A stretch of 64,000 nt of DNA from Pseudomonadota bacterium (lineage in GTDB: Bacteria; Pseudomonadota; Alphaproteobacteria; Micropepsales; Micropepsaceae). This document shows, one piece after another, positions 46,931-56,233 of this stretch. The stretch is taken from NCBI GenBank assembly GCA_021851325.1, contig JAJZDZ010000004.1, positions 119,391-183,390 on the forward strand, given 5' to 3'. The translations under genes and the position numbers were made by a program. The notes under the pieces were generated by a model. That model saw nothing but the letters and a program-made list of their open reading frames with translations, had not been told where the DNA came from and searched no databases. How positions within the stretch are numbered: the first letter of the stretch is position 1; every line of letters begins with the position of its first letter.

Positions 46931-48354
46931 CACAAAGGTGGCCCATCGGTAAAGGCATCCATGGCCATCCCCAGTAGCGCTCGTAGCAGCGGAATGTTCG
47001 ACATGTCGAGCTCCACCCCTCCACCACCGTAAATGCCCCCAGATTTTGGTTTCGCTTGCGGTGGATTCTTGGCGTAGGCCACAGCTTCCTTAAGATCCGA
47101 GGCGAAGCTGTCAGCCACACCTGGACGGGTTTGCGGACCGGTCACGCACATGTGGACTGAACCCGGGCTCTGCTGGCCATTCAGTCGCCAGCCACGCGCG
47201 GCCATGAAGTCGTTAACGTGATAGATGTCGAACTCGTCGCTGCGGAAAGAGAAGCAGAACGTCGGCTTACCCATCATGATGAGTTCGGAATGAGATTGAA
47301 CCGCGGCCTGCATCGCGAAGGCGGTGTCGAAAATCTCCTTGGCGCGCGCCAGATAGCCTTGCTTACCCAGGCGCACCATACTCGCCCAGGTGGCTGCGAT
47401 CAGTCCGCCGCTCCGGCTACCGGCAAGGCCGGGAGACGCGTAGGTACCGCCCTTCCAGTCGAGTTGCATGAAATACTGGTATTTGCGGAAGCTGGCATCT
47501 CGCCAGGCCAGGACTGATGTGCCTTTGAGCCCGTAACCGTATTTGTGGGTGTCCGCAGATATGGAGGTCACGCCTGGCAGGCGAAAATCAAAGACTGGAA
47601 TATTGGGGTAACCGAGCCGCTGGCCCCAGGGCAGGATAAACCCGCCCAGACATCCATCCACATGCAGCCAGGTATTCTTCTCCAGGGCGATGGCGGAGAG
47701 TTCCGCGATCGGGTCGATCGTCCCATAAGGATAGTTGCCTGCCGATCCGATGATCGCAACAGTGTCTTTGGTGATTGCCTTCCTTACGAATTCAACGTCG
47801 ACCTGTGTGGTTACCGGATCGGTCGGCGCTTTGATCACTTCGATACTGAACAGGTGCGCGGCCTTGAGAAAGGCAGGATGGGCGGTCTCTGGCCAGATTA
47901 TGTTTGGATGCGTCACCCCGCGCTCCTCGCGGGCTTTGTCGCGATAGGCGACCATCGCGCCCAGGATGCTTTCCGTCCCGCCTGCGCCAAGCGCCCCACA
48001 CGCCTTCTGGCTCGGATCGTGCTTGGCGACGGCATCCCCGTGCAGCATATCGAGCGTCATGGCAGTAATCTCAGATTCGAAGCGTGACATGGAAGGACAG
48101 ATATCACGCTGCAGTGCATTTACGTGGCTGAACAGTGAAAAGCACTCGTTCAGAAGATCGTAATGCGCATGATCGCCGCAGTAGAGTGAGCCTGAAACAC
48201 GCCCTCCTTCCCATCGCTTGTCTTCGTTCTGCGCCATTTCGTTCAGCTGTCGGCGTATGTCTTCCGATGCGAGCCCCTCGTCGGGAAATGAGCGAATGGC
48301 CCCGTACTGATCGGAGTATGGAAATAGCGCGCGGTGGAGTTTCTCAATATCCAT
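46930..48354 (-). CDS. Sphingosine-1-phosphate lyase-like PLP enzyme
   Basis: Group II PLP-dependent lyase/decarboxylase of 474 residues, most like sphingosine-1-phosphate lyases, which split phosphorylated 2-amino-3-hydroxy compounds into an aldehyde and phosphoethanolamine. Visible features are WEGGRVSGSLYCGD, the phosphate-binding AGGTES (124-129), HVDGCLGGF (231-239) and the PLP lysine Lys271 in ISADTHKYGYGLKG; aspartate/tyrosine decarboxylases more often have DAHK-W. Unlike the eukaryotic enzyme it has no membrane anchor. AGGGA precedes ATG 48354. It is flanked by an FGGY kinase upstream and a TetR gene downstream. The natural substrate is unknown; an amino-acid decarboxylase role is the main alternative. 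Confidence 0.8.
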   Translation of the reverse strand: MDIEKLHRALFPYSDQYGAIRSFPDEGLASEDIRRQLNEMAQNEDKRWEGGRVSGSLYCGDHAHYDLLNECFSLFSHVNALQRDICPSMSRFESEITAMTLDMLHGDAVAKHDPSQKACGALGAGGTESILGAMVAYRDKAREERGVTHPNIIWPETAHPAFLKAAHLFSIEVIKAPTDPVTTQVDVEFVRKAITKDTVAIIGSAGNYPYGTIDPIAELSAIALEKNTWLHVDGCLGGFILPWGQRLGYPNIPVFDFRLPGVTSISADTHKYGYGLKGTSVLAWRDASFRKYQYFMQLDWKGGTYASPGLAGSRSGGLIAATWASMVRLGKQGYLARAKEIFDTAFAMQAAVQSHSELIMMGKPTFCFSFRSDEFDIYHVNDFMAARGWRLNGQQSPGSVHMCVTGPQTRPGVADSFASDLKEAVAYAKNPPQAKPKSGGIYGGGGVELDMSNIPLLRALLGMAMDAFTDGPPL

Positions 48355-48579
48355 GACTGTTATCCCTGTGCATATCCAAAGTTGTGCTTTCCCGGTTAAT
48401 CCATCGCGCCCAGCTGTCACGAAGCGCCGGGAGCATTTTCGCTGCTCGCACCACCATCAGGCGGCGAGGGTTCTTCAGGTTTGTTCAGGCCACAAGCAGT
48501 AACCGCAGCAAACGGTTGATCCCGTCTGTGCCTTTACATGGCGCGACACTGAGGCTCGTTCTCCAGACATTTTCAATTT

Positions 48580-50190
48580 TCAGGCAACCATCTGCGTGCT
48601 GTTCATCCTATGGCTGAGCGGTCGCAGCGCCTTGAAGGCCGCTGTAAACTGCTCAAACCGTTCATCATAAAGCTTCGCACGTGTCCTGTTCGGTTCGACG
48701 ACCTGGCGCTCCCGCACGCGTGCCGCAAAATCGCCAGGCTCGATCAGTTTCAGACGTGCAAACGCGGTCAGCGCCGCACCGAGTGCTGTAATATGCTGCG
48801 CATGATCGAGTTGGTGTATCGGGCGTTGCAGAACATCTGCCATGATCTGGGCACAGATATCGGATTGTGCACCTCCGCCATAGAAGAGGTAGTGGCTGAA
48901 CTCCCGCCCACAGAATTTCTGCATCGGATCACGTGACCAGCGCAGATTAAGAGCGATGCCTTCCAGAACTGCGCGTGCCATATGGCTGCGCGTCATTCTG
49001 GGTGACATATTTATAAATCCGCCGCGCATCTGGCTGTCGGTCTTTGGCGCCAGGCTGCCGGTCAGCCACGGCAGGTAGATCAATCCTTCCGCGCCGGGTT
49101 CGACCGACGCCACTGCCCGCTCCAGCGCCGCATAGCGCACCGGGCCCTCAGGCAACACCGATCCGCCGGCAAAGCTATCCTCAGCAAATATGGTCTGGCG
49201 CAGGAAGCTGTCGAGCGCCAGGCCCGAAATTCCAGTTTCGGCTACGGCAAAATACTGTCCGACGATCGGGCTTGGCAGGGCAAACAGCGCGTTGCGCAAA
49301 TCCGTGCCCTTTTTCGCGCGATGCGTCACGAGGACAGAACTGCTACCCATAGCCAGCCCGCAATGCGAGCCCTGAAATGCGAGTGACCCCATGCCACCGG
49401 CATGGGTGTCGCCCATTCCAGCAATCACCTTTGTGCCAGGCGCCAGGCCCAACTCATCAGCGATCTTGGGCAACAGGCCTCCTATCACCGCATCTATAGG
49501 TACTGCTTCTGGCAATTTTTCCTGATCAATCAGCCCGTAACGTAGCAGCCTGCGATGATAGCCATGGGCAGCGCCAGCGCGATTATCCATAAGAAGGCTC
49601 ATGAAACTCGTGCATTGGGTGGCCGTGGCGCGCCCGGTCAAGCGCATCGCCACGTAATCCATCGGCTCCAGCAGAAAGGCGGTGCGCGCGTAAACCTCGG
49701 GGCGAACGTATTTGAGGAACCGCATATGGTTCAGCGACATACCGCCAGCCACCGGCGCCAGCCCGTGTACCCGCAACCAGTCCAGAAGCTGCAGCGGCCG
49801 GTCGACGCCGCGTGGAAGTCTGGCCATGCGCCGGAGATTGCCCGCGGTGCCACGCTGATCTAGCCACAGGATCATGTTTGCAAGCGGTGAGCCGGTATGA
49901 TCCACCGGCACGATGCTTGAATACTGGCTGCCGCAGATCACCGCCTTGATGTCGGCCGGTGACACATCAGCTTCCTTCAGCGCCTGCGTTATCGAGCCTT
50001 TGACCGCCTCCCAGAGCGCCTGTGCGTCCTGCTCCGCGCCGCCACCAGGCACATGGATCGTATCCACGAAGGTGCGGCCAATGCCAGCTATGCGCCCGGA
50101 GAGCGACACCACCAATGTCTTTGGACCAGATGTGCCAAGGTCGAGCGCCACCACATGTGGCTCGCCAGCCATAGGATCAGGCTCCGGCAT
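48580..50190 (-). CDS. FGGY-family carbohydrate kinase
   Basis: ATP-dependent sugar or polyol kinase of 536 residues with the two actin-like domains of the FGGY family. The N-terminal phosphate-1 motif is ALDLGTSGPKTLVVSL. The catalytic Asp is expected in MILWLDQRGTAGN. The C-terminal domain has GMGDTHAGGMGSLAF, LAMGSSSVL and the adenosine motif YFYGGGA-like LFYGGGAQSD. It is most like the xylulokinase branch, but the substrate is not predictable. It lies 225 bases upstream of the S1P-lyase-like gene on the same strand. It may phosphorylate the lyase's substrate; this is inference from order only. Confidence 0.85.
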   Translation of the reverse strand: MPEPDPMAGEPHVVALDLGTSGPKTLVVSLSGRIAGIGRTFVDTIHVPGGGAEQDAQALWEAVKGSITQALKEADVSPADIKAVICGSQYSSIVPVDHTGSPLANMILWLDQRGTAGNLRRMARLPRGVDRPLQLLDWLRVHGLAPVAGGMSLNHMRFLKYVRPEVYARTAFLLEPMDYVAMRLTGRATATQCTSFMSLLMDNRAGAAHGYHRRLLRYGLIDQEKLPEAVPIDAVIGGLLPKIADELGLAPGTKVIAGMGDTHAGGMGSLAFQGSHCGLAMGSSSVLVTHRAKKGTDLRNALFALPSPIVGQYFAVAETGISGLALDSFLRQTIFAEDSFAGGSVLPEGPVRYAALERAVASVEPGAEGLIYLPWLTGSLAPKTDSQMRGGFINMSPRMTRSHMARAVLEGIALNLRWSRDPMQKFCGREFSHYLFYGGGAQSDICAQIMADVLQRPIHQLDHAQHITALGAALTAFARLKLIEPGDFAARVRERQVVEPNRTRAKLYDERFEQFTAAFKALRPLSHRMNSTQMVA

Positions 50191-50703
50191 TGAGTCTGCC
50201 TGCTGCCTGAGAACCCCGCAAAGACGCCTGCGCGCAACTTTTGGACATAAGGCGACCTCTCAAAAATGTGCGCCGCTACCAGGTCAGCGCACCAGCGTAG
50301 CTGTCATGACCCTCGTCTGCCTCACGGCGCTGCCAAGGCGCAATCCTTGCAGTGACACGTCGGCGCTACAGCTCAGACAAAATTGGTCATTCGTCCAATT
50401 TACCATAAAGAGACCCGCGCCTGTGTCAAGATACCCGACCGCGCATAGAGGCGTTCTGAGTGCCGTGATGCGCCCGCGCTGGCGCCCCTTTATGCATCGC
50501 CTCAAAACCGCCCAATGCCTGTGACGCGTGTTGGAGCCCGCTCCTACGCGCAAGGTCGCGGCTTCACTGAACGCCTTCTGACGGCGCAAAGATGAGAGCC
50601 CGCGATGACAGCTGATCAAGGTCAGTCGTGAAGACCAGGGGACCGCACTCCCGCAGATCTTTCGGCAATTGTAGACCATGAGGTGGAAGGTGAGCCGCCC
50701 GCC
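50191..50703. other. Intergenic stretch of 513 bases upstream of the FGGY kinase
   Basis: Both flanking genes read leftward. Several overlapping frames of up to about 130 codons exist, but none has a recognisable product or ribosome site. The only structure seen is the palindrome at 50380-50401. The stretch probably holds the kinase promoter and the end of the upstream transcription unit. Confidence 0.5.
50380..50401. promoter_or_regulatory. 22-bp palindrome, candidate TetR operator
   Basis: AAATTGG-N8-CCAATTT is a perfect 7-bp inverted repeat of the size bound by TetR-family dimers. It lies 190 bases upstream of the FGGY kinase start, in an A+T-rich island within G+C-rich DNA. The kinase transcript ends with a TetR gene, so autoregulation is plausible. 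Confidence 0.45.
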
Positions 50704-51924
50704 TCAGGCGTTTTCGGGCTTGCGCTGAAAAACGCGGTCCATCACGTAATCCGGTGACACCGTCTCTCCGGACAGCATCATCGCCAGAAGTTCGCCGCCT
50801 AGAACCTGGGGGGCGATCGTCACATCAGGCTGCACGAGACGAATGCGGCCCATGTGACTGGCGTCATTGATGGCGGCAATGGTGCGGGTCTTGGGTGCGA
50901 ACTCGCGTACCGCAAGGACGATAAAGGCGTTCTCGGAATCATCAGCCGTCATGGCGAGAACTGCCTGCGCCTTGTCCGCGCCGGCCTCCTTGAGCACGGA
51001 GGCACTTGAAGGATCACCAACGACGAGATCGCACTCTTCATGGCCGGTTTCCTCTGGCATTTCCCGAACGATACGCGTCACTGCTCGCCCACGCTTGGCC
51101 AGTTCCCGCCAGGTGTTGACCGCCAGTGCCGTGCGGCCAATGACAATGAAATGATTGCTGCGGTTCATGCCAGTGCCTCTTCGCGTAACAATCCGCGTAA
51201 TGGAGTTCGACACCAAGGGTGCGATCACCGCCGTCAGAGAGGTGGCGAATACCGCCACACCCAAGAGTATCACGGATACGGTGAACATTCGGGCTTCAGG
51301 TGTCTGTGGAGTGATATCTCCGTAACCTACCGTGCTCATTGACACGACCGCGAAATAGAACGCGGTAATCAGATCAGTGATCCGCGGCTTGAACTCCGCG
51401 CCGAGATAAAAAGCCCCGTAGGTGGCGTACATCAGCAGCATCAGTACCGAGGTGACCGCAAACAGCGTCGACGCAGCAAGACTCGCCCGGTTAAAGCGCT
51501 TCCAGGCGACAATCAGCAGAACCACCATGAAGGCAAAGTAAGCAAGCAGTCCGACCCCGGAGCGAACCACGCCCAGCCCGGTGGTGGCCGCAGCGGCAAT
51601 CGCAAGAAGGAGCGCCATGGTCCAGGCTACGCGGGAGCGGAACAAAAGACCGAGCCCCACAGGCATCATCCCGCCGCCCACCACGAGAACCGGAAGAAAT
51701 TTGGGTGGAAGTTCTGCGGTTCCCAGTGCAACCTTTTCGAGATAGTAGGGCCAGCCTGGGCCCAGATCGAAGTTCAGCAGCCAGTACCCGCCAAGCGTGA
51801 AGAGCAGGGCCAGGGGAACGTGCGGAAACCAGTAGCGCGTGCGGGCGCCAATCTTCACCCGATGGAGCAGCGTGCGGGCGCGCTCAACGATGTTGCGAAA
51901 TGGGTGATGGCCAAAAGCTTGCAT
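50704..51924 (-). CDS. Kch-type potassium channel with RCK (TrkA-N) domain
   Basis: A 406-residue inner-membrane protein. Four to six hydrophobic segments (for example VGLLAYFAFMVVLLIVAWKR) precede a pore loop with the K+ selectivity filter TVGYGD (about 197-202) and the last pore helix VILLGVAVFATSLTAVIAPL. The cytoplasmic half is a Rossmann-type RCK domain starting HFIVIGRTALAVNTWRELAK and continuing LVVGDPSSASVLKEAGADKA. Gating ligand is unknown. The N-terminal part resembles the E. coli Kch voltage-gated-like channel. It begins about 350 bases from the DUF2934 gene on the other strand. Confidence 0.9.
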   Translation of the reverse strand: MQAFGHHPFRNIVERARTLLHRVKIGARTRYWFPHVPLALLFTLGGYWLLNFDLGPGWPYYLEKVALGTAELPPKFLPVLVVGGGMMPVGLGLLFRSRVAWTMALLLAIAAAATTGLGVVRSGVGLLAYFAFMVVLLIVAWKRFNRASLAASTLFAVTSVLMLLMYATYGAFYLGAEFKPRITDLITAFYFAVVSMSTVGYGDITPQTPEARMFTVSVILLGVAVFATSLTAVIAPLVSNSITRIVTRRGTGMNRSNHFIVIGRTALAVNTWRELAKRGRAVTRIVREMPEETGHEECDLVVGDPSSASVLKEAGADKAQAVLAMTADDSENAFIVLAVREFAPKTRTIAAINDASHMGRIRLVQPDVTIAPQVLGGELLAMMLSGETVSPDYVMDRVFQRKPENA

Positions 51925-52271
51925 TCTGGGATGGTGTGACGACAGGTAACCACACCGTCAATAGCCTCATCTTCTCCGGTTCCATAATGAAAACTGGGCC
52001 GTAGACTATAAGCCGGCGCGATTGTTGCCTGGGGTTACCGGCACTGATATGGTGAACGTCCAAGTCAGACCGTCCCAAAACAGTTGGGTTCAAGTACGAC
52101 CAAGCATGCAAGGGACGATGTACGGGTGGCGAGATGCCCGGGCCTGATTTGCATCAACACACATTTCGCCGTCAGGATATTTTATAAGTCATTGACTTGA
52201 GCAAGAGGATCGCGCGCTCGGAAAAGGTGAACAGCGGGGGGCCAGGCGCGCTGTGCGCGAAAGGAATACCG
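51925..52271. other. Intergenic stretch of 347 bases between divergent genes
   Basis: It holds the promoters of the channel gene (leftward) and of the DUF2934 gene and hopanoid operon (rightward). It is more A+T-rich near 52168-52196. I could not define a reliable -35/-10 pair, RNA or repeat in it. Confidence 0.5.
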
Positions 52272-52505
52272 ATGTCCTTGGAGCTGAAATCCCATGCTCC
52301 CAATGGTGCTGAGGCTGCGCTGTCCGAGGAACAGATCGCGCGGCGCAGCTACCAGATCTGGGAGCGCGAGGGCCGTCCTGAAGGCCGCGCGGTGGCGCAT
52401 TGGCGCCAGGCCATCGCAGAACTCCAATCCGAGATGCTCCGGCGAAGCCCGGCCGAACGGCGCGCTGGCGCCCGTGAACTCTGCTTCTGGGACATTTTTG
52501 GCTGA
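52272..52505 (+). CDS. Small DUF2934-type protein
   Basis: A 77-residue soluble protein matching the DUF2934 pattern: RRSYQIWEREGRPEGRAVAH followed by W and an acidic helix (QAIAELQSEML). Function is unknown; such proteins are common in soil alphaproteobacteria. ATG 52272 has AAGGAA 5 bases upstream. A longer in-frame reading from 52197 is possible but adds no conserved sequence. It lies 95 bases before hpnI. Confidence 0.75.
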   Translation: MSLELKSHAPNGAEAALSEEQIARRSYQIWEREGRPEGRAVAHWRQAIAELQSEMLRRSPAERRAGARELCFWDIFG

Positions 52506-52600
52506 GGCTGCCCGACCGGCGCCTACCCGGCGGCCAGTCCCTTGGGTGTCCGAGTTCCCTTGACCAGAGAGGGCGGTCCGCCTGCGTCCTGCAACGCAGG

Positions 52601-53806
52601 GTGCCGGCCTGTCGAACCCGATGTCCTGCTGTGCTAAGCCGGGCCGTCGCTCTTGCCAAAGTGGGCCAGTTGTCATTTTGCCATGTTCTGGGCTGGGTCA
52701 TTCTTGCGACCGCCATTGGCGGTGGCCTTTACATGGTTGCGGCTGCAGCTTTGCTGACGCGCCTGATGGCTCCCAGGTTGAGCAGGCCGGAGACCTCGCC
52801 TCCCGCCATCACCGTGCTAAAGCCGCTTTATGGCGCCGAGACGGGGCTTGATGCCGCTCTTTCGAGCACCCTGGAGCAGGACTATCCCGCTCCGGTGCAG
52901 TTTGTATTTGGCGTCCACGCCGCCGATGACCCAGCCTGCCACATCGTCGAGCAGCTCAAAAATTCCCACCCCGGATATGACATTGAACTGGTGTGCGATA
53001 CGGCGCGCCATGGTAGCAACGCCAAGGTGTCCAATCTGATCAACATGATGTCCGCCGTAAAACACCACACCCTCGTGGTCGCGGACAGCGACATTGCGGT
53101 GCCGGCCGACTGGCTGAGGCGGGTGGTGGCTGCCCTCACCGAACCTGGGGTTGGGATTGTCAGCTGTGTGTACGCGGGTGAAGGGCGCAGTGGTGCCTGG
53201 TCACGTCTGGCGGCCATGGCCGTGAGCTACAACTTTCTGCCCAACGCCGCCGCGGGGATCGGTTTTGGCCTCGCCGCGCCCTGCTTCGGTTCCACCATGG
53301 CGCTCAGCCGCGAGACTTTGAACCGCATCGGTGGCTTTGAGCGCTTCGCCAATCTGCTTGCCGACGATTACGAAATCGGCCGCGCGGTGCGGATGCAGGG
53401 CGCACGCGTCGCCTATCCACCACTCATCCTGCACCATTTCAGCAATGAGACGGGATTTGGCGAACTCGTGGCCCATGAGCTGCGCTGGGCCCGAACCATC
53501 CGAACTATCGATCCGCGCGGACATTGGGGCAGCTTTGTGACCCACGCCCTGCCCCTTGGGCTGATTGGGGCGTCATTGGCCGGCTTTACCCCTACAGCAA
53601 TTGCGGGCTTTGCAACAATTCTGGCCGCCCGGCTTTTCCTGAAGGCCCGGATAGACCATATAGTCGGAGTTCAAGCTGGTCCCGCGTGGGCACTGCCCCT
53701 GCGCGACGTGCTATCTTTTGCCCTGTTCCTTGGCTCGCTGTCCGGTTCGGCAGTGCGCTGGCGGGGCGCCCGTCTGCGCGTGGGGCGCGATGGGGCAATG
53801 TCCTGA
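52601..53806 (+). CDS. hpnI: Hopanoid glycosyltransferase HpnI
   Basis: Adds N-acetylglucosamine to bacteriohopanetetrol in the path to BHT glucosamine and the cyclitol ether. It is a GT2-type membrane protein. An N-terminal span (VLGWVILATAIGGGLYMVAA) precedes the catalytic domain with PAITVLKPLYGAETGLDAAL, VVADSDIAVPADWL (DxD-type metal site) and LLADDYEIGRAVRMQG. C-terminal spans follow. The start is uncertain: GTG codons at 52601, 52631 and 52661 are in frame and none has a strong ribosome site. It heads the hpnIJK group. Confidence 0.88.
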   Translation: MPACRTRCPAVLSRAVALAKVGQLSFCHVLGWVILATAIGGGLYMVAAAALLTRLMAPRLSRPETSPPAITVLKPLYGAETGLDAALSSTLEQDYPAPVQFVFGVHAADDPACHIVEQLKNSHPGYDIELVCDTARHGSNAKVSNLINMMSAVKHHTLVVADSDIAVPADWLRRVVAALTEPGVGIVSCVYAGEGRSGAWSRLAAMAVSYNFLPNAAAGIGFGLAAPCFGSTMALSRETLNRIGGFERFANLLADDYEIGRAVRMQGARVAYPPLILHHFSNETGFGELVAHELRWARTIRTIDPRGHWGSFVTHALPLGLIGASLAGFTPTAIAGFATILAARLFLKARIDHIVGVQAGPAWALPLRDVLSFALFLGSLSGSAVRWRGARLRVGRDGAMS

Positions 53807-53825
53807 TCTCGTTCTTAGGTGGTTC

Positions 53826-55253
53826 ATGTTGCGCACGCTTTTCCTTCAGGCCCCTTCCTTTGACGGTTTCGATGGCGGTGCAGGTTCGCGCTACCAGGCC
53901 AAACGCGAAATCAAGTCCTTTTGGTTTCCGACCTGGCTGGCGCAGCCCGCCGCCCTGGTTGAAGGCTCGAAGCTGATCGATGCGCCGCCCGCCGGTATAG
54001 GTCTGAGCGAGGTCGTGGCCCAGGCCAAGGATTTCGACCATGTCGTCGTCCACACCTCCGTTCCCTCATTCAAATCTGACGTCAAGGTGATCGAGGCGCT
54101 CAAGGCCGCCAATCCCAATCTTCTGGTCGGGATGATCGGAGCCAAGGTAGCGGTCAATGCCGAAGGCAGCCTGAGGGAAGGCCCCGTCGTCGATTATGTG
54201 GCACGCAACGAATTCGATTTCACCATCAAGGATGTCGCCGACGGGATCGCACTTTCAGAGATCAAGGGCATTTCCTACCGTACACGCGGCGGGGCGATCG
54301 TGCACAACGATGACCGGCCCATGATCGAAAACATGGACGCGCTGCCATTTGTGACGCCTGTCTATCAGCGCGATCTTCGGATCGAAGATTATTTCATCGG
54401 CTATCTCAAGCATCCTTATATCTCGATCTACACCGGGCGGGGCTGCAAGTCGCGCTGCACCTTCTGTCTGTGGCCGCAAACCGTGGGTGGTCATCGTTAC
54501 CGCACCCGCAGCGTCGAACACGTGATCGAAGAGATCAAATACGCCAAGGCAGCATTTCCCCAGGTCAAGGAATTTTTCTTCGACGACGACACCTTTACCG
54601 ATGACGCTCCCCGCGCCGAGGCCATTGCCAAGGAACTCGGCAAGCTTGGCGTGACCTGGTCATGTAATGCCAAGGCCAATGTGCCGCGAAAGACCCTCGA
54701 GAAGCTAAAGGACGGTGGTTTGCGGCTATTGCTGGTCGGCTATGAAAGCGGCAATCAGCAGATCCTGCACAACATCAAGAAAGGCATGCGCATCGAAGTC
54801 GCCGAGCGGTTCACCAAGGACTGCCATGATCTGGGAATCACCATCCATGGCACCTTTATTCTTGGGCTTCCGGGCGAAACCACGGAAACCATTCGCGAAA
54901 CTGTCGAGTTCGCCAAGCGCATCAATCCGCATACCATTCAGGTTTCGCTGGCCGCGCCCTATCCGGGCACCTACCTCTACAATCAGGCGGTGCAGAATGG
55001 CTGGCTTGATGCTGCCAATGCGGAACTGGTGGATGAACACGGCATCCAGATCGCGCCCTTGCATTATCCGCATCTCAGCCACAAGCAGATCTTTGATTCG
55101 CTGGAAGATTTCTACCGACAGTTCTACTTTCGCCCGACCAAAATCGCGGCCATCGTCGGCGAGATGGTTCGTTCAACCGACATGATGAAGCGTCGCCTGC
55201 GCGAAGGCGTGGAATTCTTCCAGTTCCTGCGCGAACGGCGCCACGCGGCGTGA
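53826..55253 (+). CDS. hpnJ: Hopanoid radical SAM enzyme HpnJ
   Basis: Radical SAM protein needed to convert BHT glucosamine to BHT cyclitol ether. From ATG 53826 it has 475 residues. The first 150 form a B12-binding-like domain (LIDAPPAGIGLSEVV, NPNLLVGMIGAKVAVNAEGS). The 4Fe-4S motif is GRGCKSRCTFCLWP with Cys207, Cys211 and Cys214. FFDDDTFTDD and LLLVGYESGNQQIL are typical of the family. AGGTGG lies 3 bases upstream of the ATG. It begins 19 bases after hpnI and 23 bases before hpnK. Confidence 0.93.
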   Translation: MLRTLFLQAPSFDGFDGGAGSRYQAKREIKSFWFPTWLAQPAALVEGSKLIDAPPAGIGLSEVVAQAKDFDHVVVHTSVPSFKSDVKVIEALKAANPNLLVGMIGAKVAVNAEGSLREGPVVDYVARNEFDFTIKDVADGIALSEIKGISYRTRGGAIVHNDDRPMIENMDALPFVTPVYQRDLRIEDYFIGYLKHPYISIYTGRGCKSRCTFCLWPQTVGGHRYRTRSVEHVIEEIKYAKAAFPQVKEFFFDDDTFTDDAPRAEAIAKELGKLGVTWSCNAKANVPRKTLEKLKDGGLRLLLVGYESGNQQILHNIKKGMRIEVAERFTKDCHDLGITIHGTFILGLPGETTETIRETVEFAKRINPHTIQVSLAAPYPGTYLYNQAVQNGWLDAANAELVDEHGIQIAPLHYPHLSHKQIFDSLEDFYRQFYFRPTKIAAIVGEMVRSTDMMKRRLREGVEFFQFLRERRHAA

Positions 55254-55276
55254 CCTTGGGGCGATGAGGCCGGGCC

Positions 55277-56116
55277 ATGAAGGGCCTCATAGTCAATGCG
55301 GATGATTTCGGCGCCGCTTGCGAGGTGAACGAAGCGGTCGAGCGCGCCCACTGCCATGGCGTGCTGTCGGCTGCGAGTCTGATGGTGGGCGCGCCTTTCG
55401 TCGCCGATGCGGTGTCGCGAGCGCGCCGCATGCCGCAGCTGCGGGTCGGGCTGCACATCGTCCTCGTCGAAGGCAAGCCCATGCTGCCGCAGGCCGCAAT
55501 ACCCGACCTCGTCGACCGTAATGGCTGGTTCAGAACCGACATGGCGGTGGTGGGCGCGGAAATGTTTCTGCGCCCTGCGGTGCGGCGCCAACTGGCGCAT
55601 GAGATCGCGGCCCAGTTTGAAGCCTTTCGCAGCTGTGGCCTGCGGCTTGATCACGTCAATACCCACAAGCACTTTCACCTGCATCCCACCATCACCGCAC
55701 TGATCCTCAAGATCGGCAAACGCTACGGCATGCGCGCGATGCGGGTGCCGCAGGAGCCCCGCCATGTGCTGGCTGCCGCCGAGCCAGGACAGCTACCGCC
55801 ACCCCCGGCGTGGGTAACCGCGCCCTGGGCCAAATTGCTGCGCGGCCGCATCGCCAGAGCCGGCCTTCTTACTCCTGACCATGTCTTTGGCCTGGCCTGG
55901 TCCGGAGCGATGACGCGCAGCCGGCTTGCCGGGCTCATCGCCCATCTGCCGGACGGCTTGAGTGAGATCTACCTGCATCCGGCGACCAGCGGCGGCTTCT
56001 TGGGTGCGGCTGAGGGTTACGCCTATGCCGAGGAACTCGCAGCGCTTTGTGATGAGGAGGTTGCCCGCTTGGCCCAAAGTCCCGGCATCAGGCGGGGTGG
56101 GTTCGTCGATTTCTGA
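55277..56116 (+). CDS. hpnK: Hopanoid deacetylase HpnK (YdjC/ChbG-like)
   Basis: Predicted to remove the acetyl group from N-acetylglucosaminyl-bacteriohopanetetrol. It has 279 residues. The N-terminal LIVNADDFGAACEVNEAVER carries the metal-binding NADDFG motif. VGLHIVLVEGKP and NTHKHFHLHPTI supply the conserved histidines, and IYLHPATSGG the last one. Together with HpnI and HpnJ it gives a full BHT glucosamine/cyclitol-ether module. A 117-base gap with a TATACT hexamer (56170-56175) separates it from the next gene, so an internal promoter is possible. Confidence 0.92.
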   Translation: MKGLIVNADDFGAACEVNEAVERAHCHGVLSAASLMVGAPFVADAVSRARRMPQLRVGLHIVLVEGKPMLPQAAIPDLVDRNGWFRTDMAVVGAEMFLRPAVRRQLAHEIAAQFEAFRSCGLRLDHVNTHKHFHLHPTITALILKIGKRYGMRAMRVPQEPRHVLAAAEPGQLPPPPAWVTAPWAKLLRGRIARAGLLTPDHVFGLAWSGAMTRSRLAGLIAHLPDGLSEIYLHPATSGGFLGAAEGYAYAEELAALCDEEVARLAQSPGIRRGGFVDF

Positions 56117-56233
56117 CGCGCAACCCCCCGCGCCCATTCGCCTCTTTTCATGAACATTGACCGATCGGATATACTCGTCGCGCGGCAGCTGGATTGAGCG
56201 AGCCGACTTACCCCGGATGCAAAAGGTGATCTC

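Noticed and set aside
50284..50679. A 131-codon frame in the gap before the kinase
   Set aside because: Composition is not protein-like, there is no ribosome site, and it covers the candidate operator.
56147..56175. Internal promoter before the di-iron gene
   Set aside because: TATACT at 56170 is a good -10, but no convincing -35 lies at the right distance, so it was not called as a feature.
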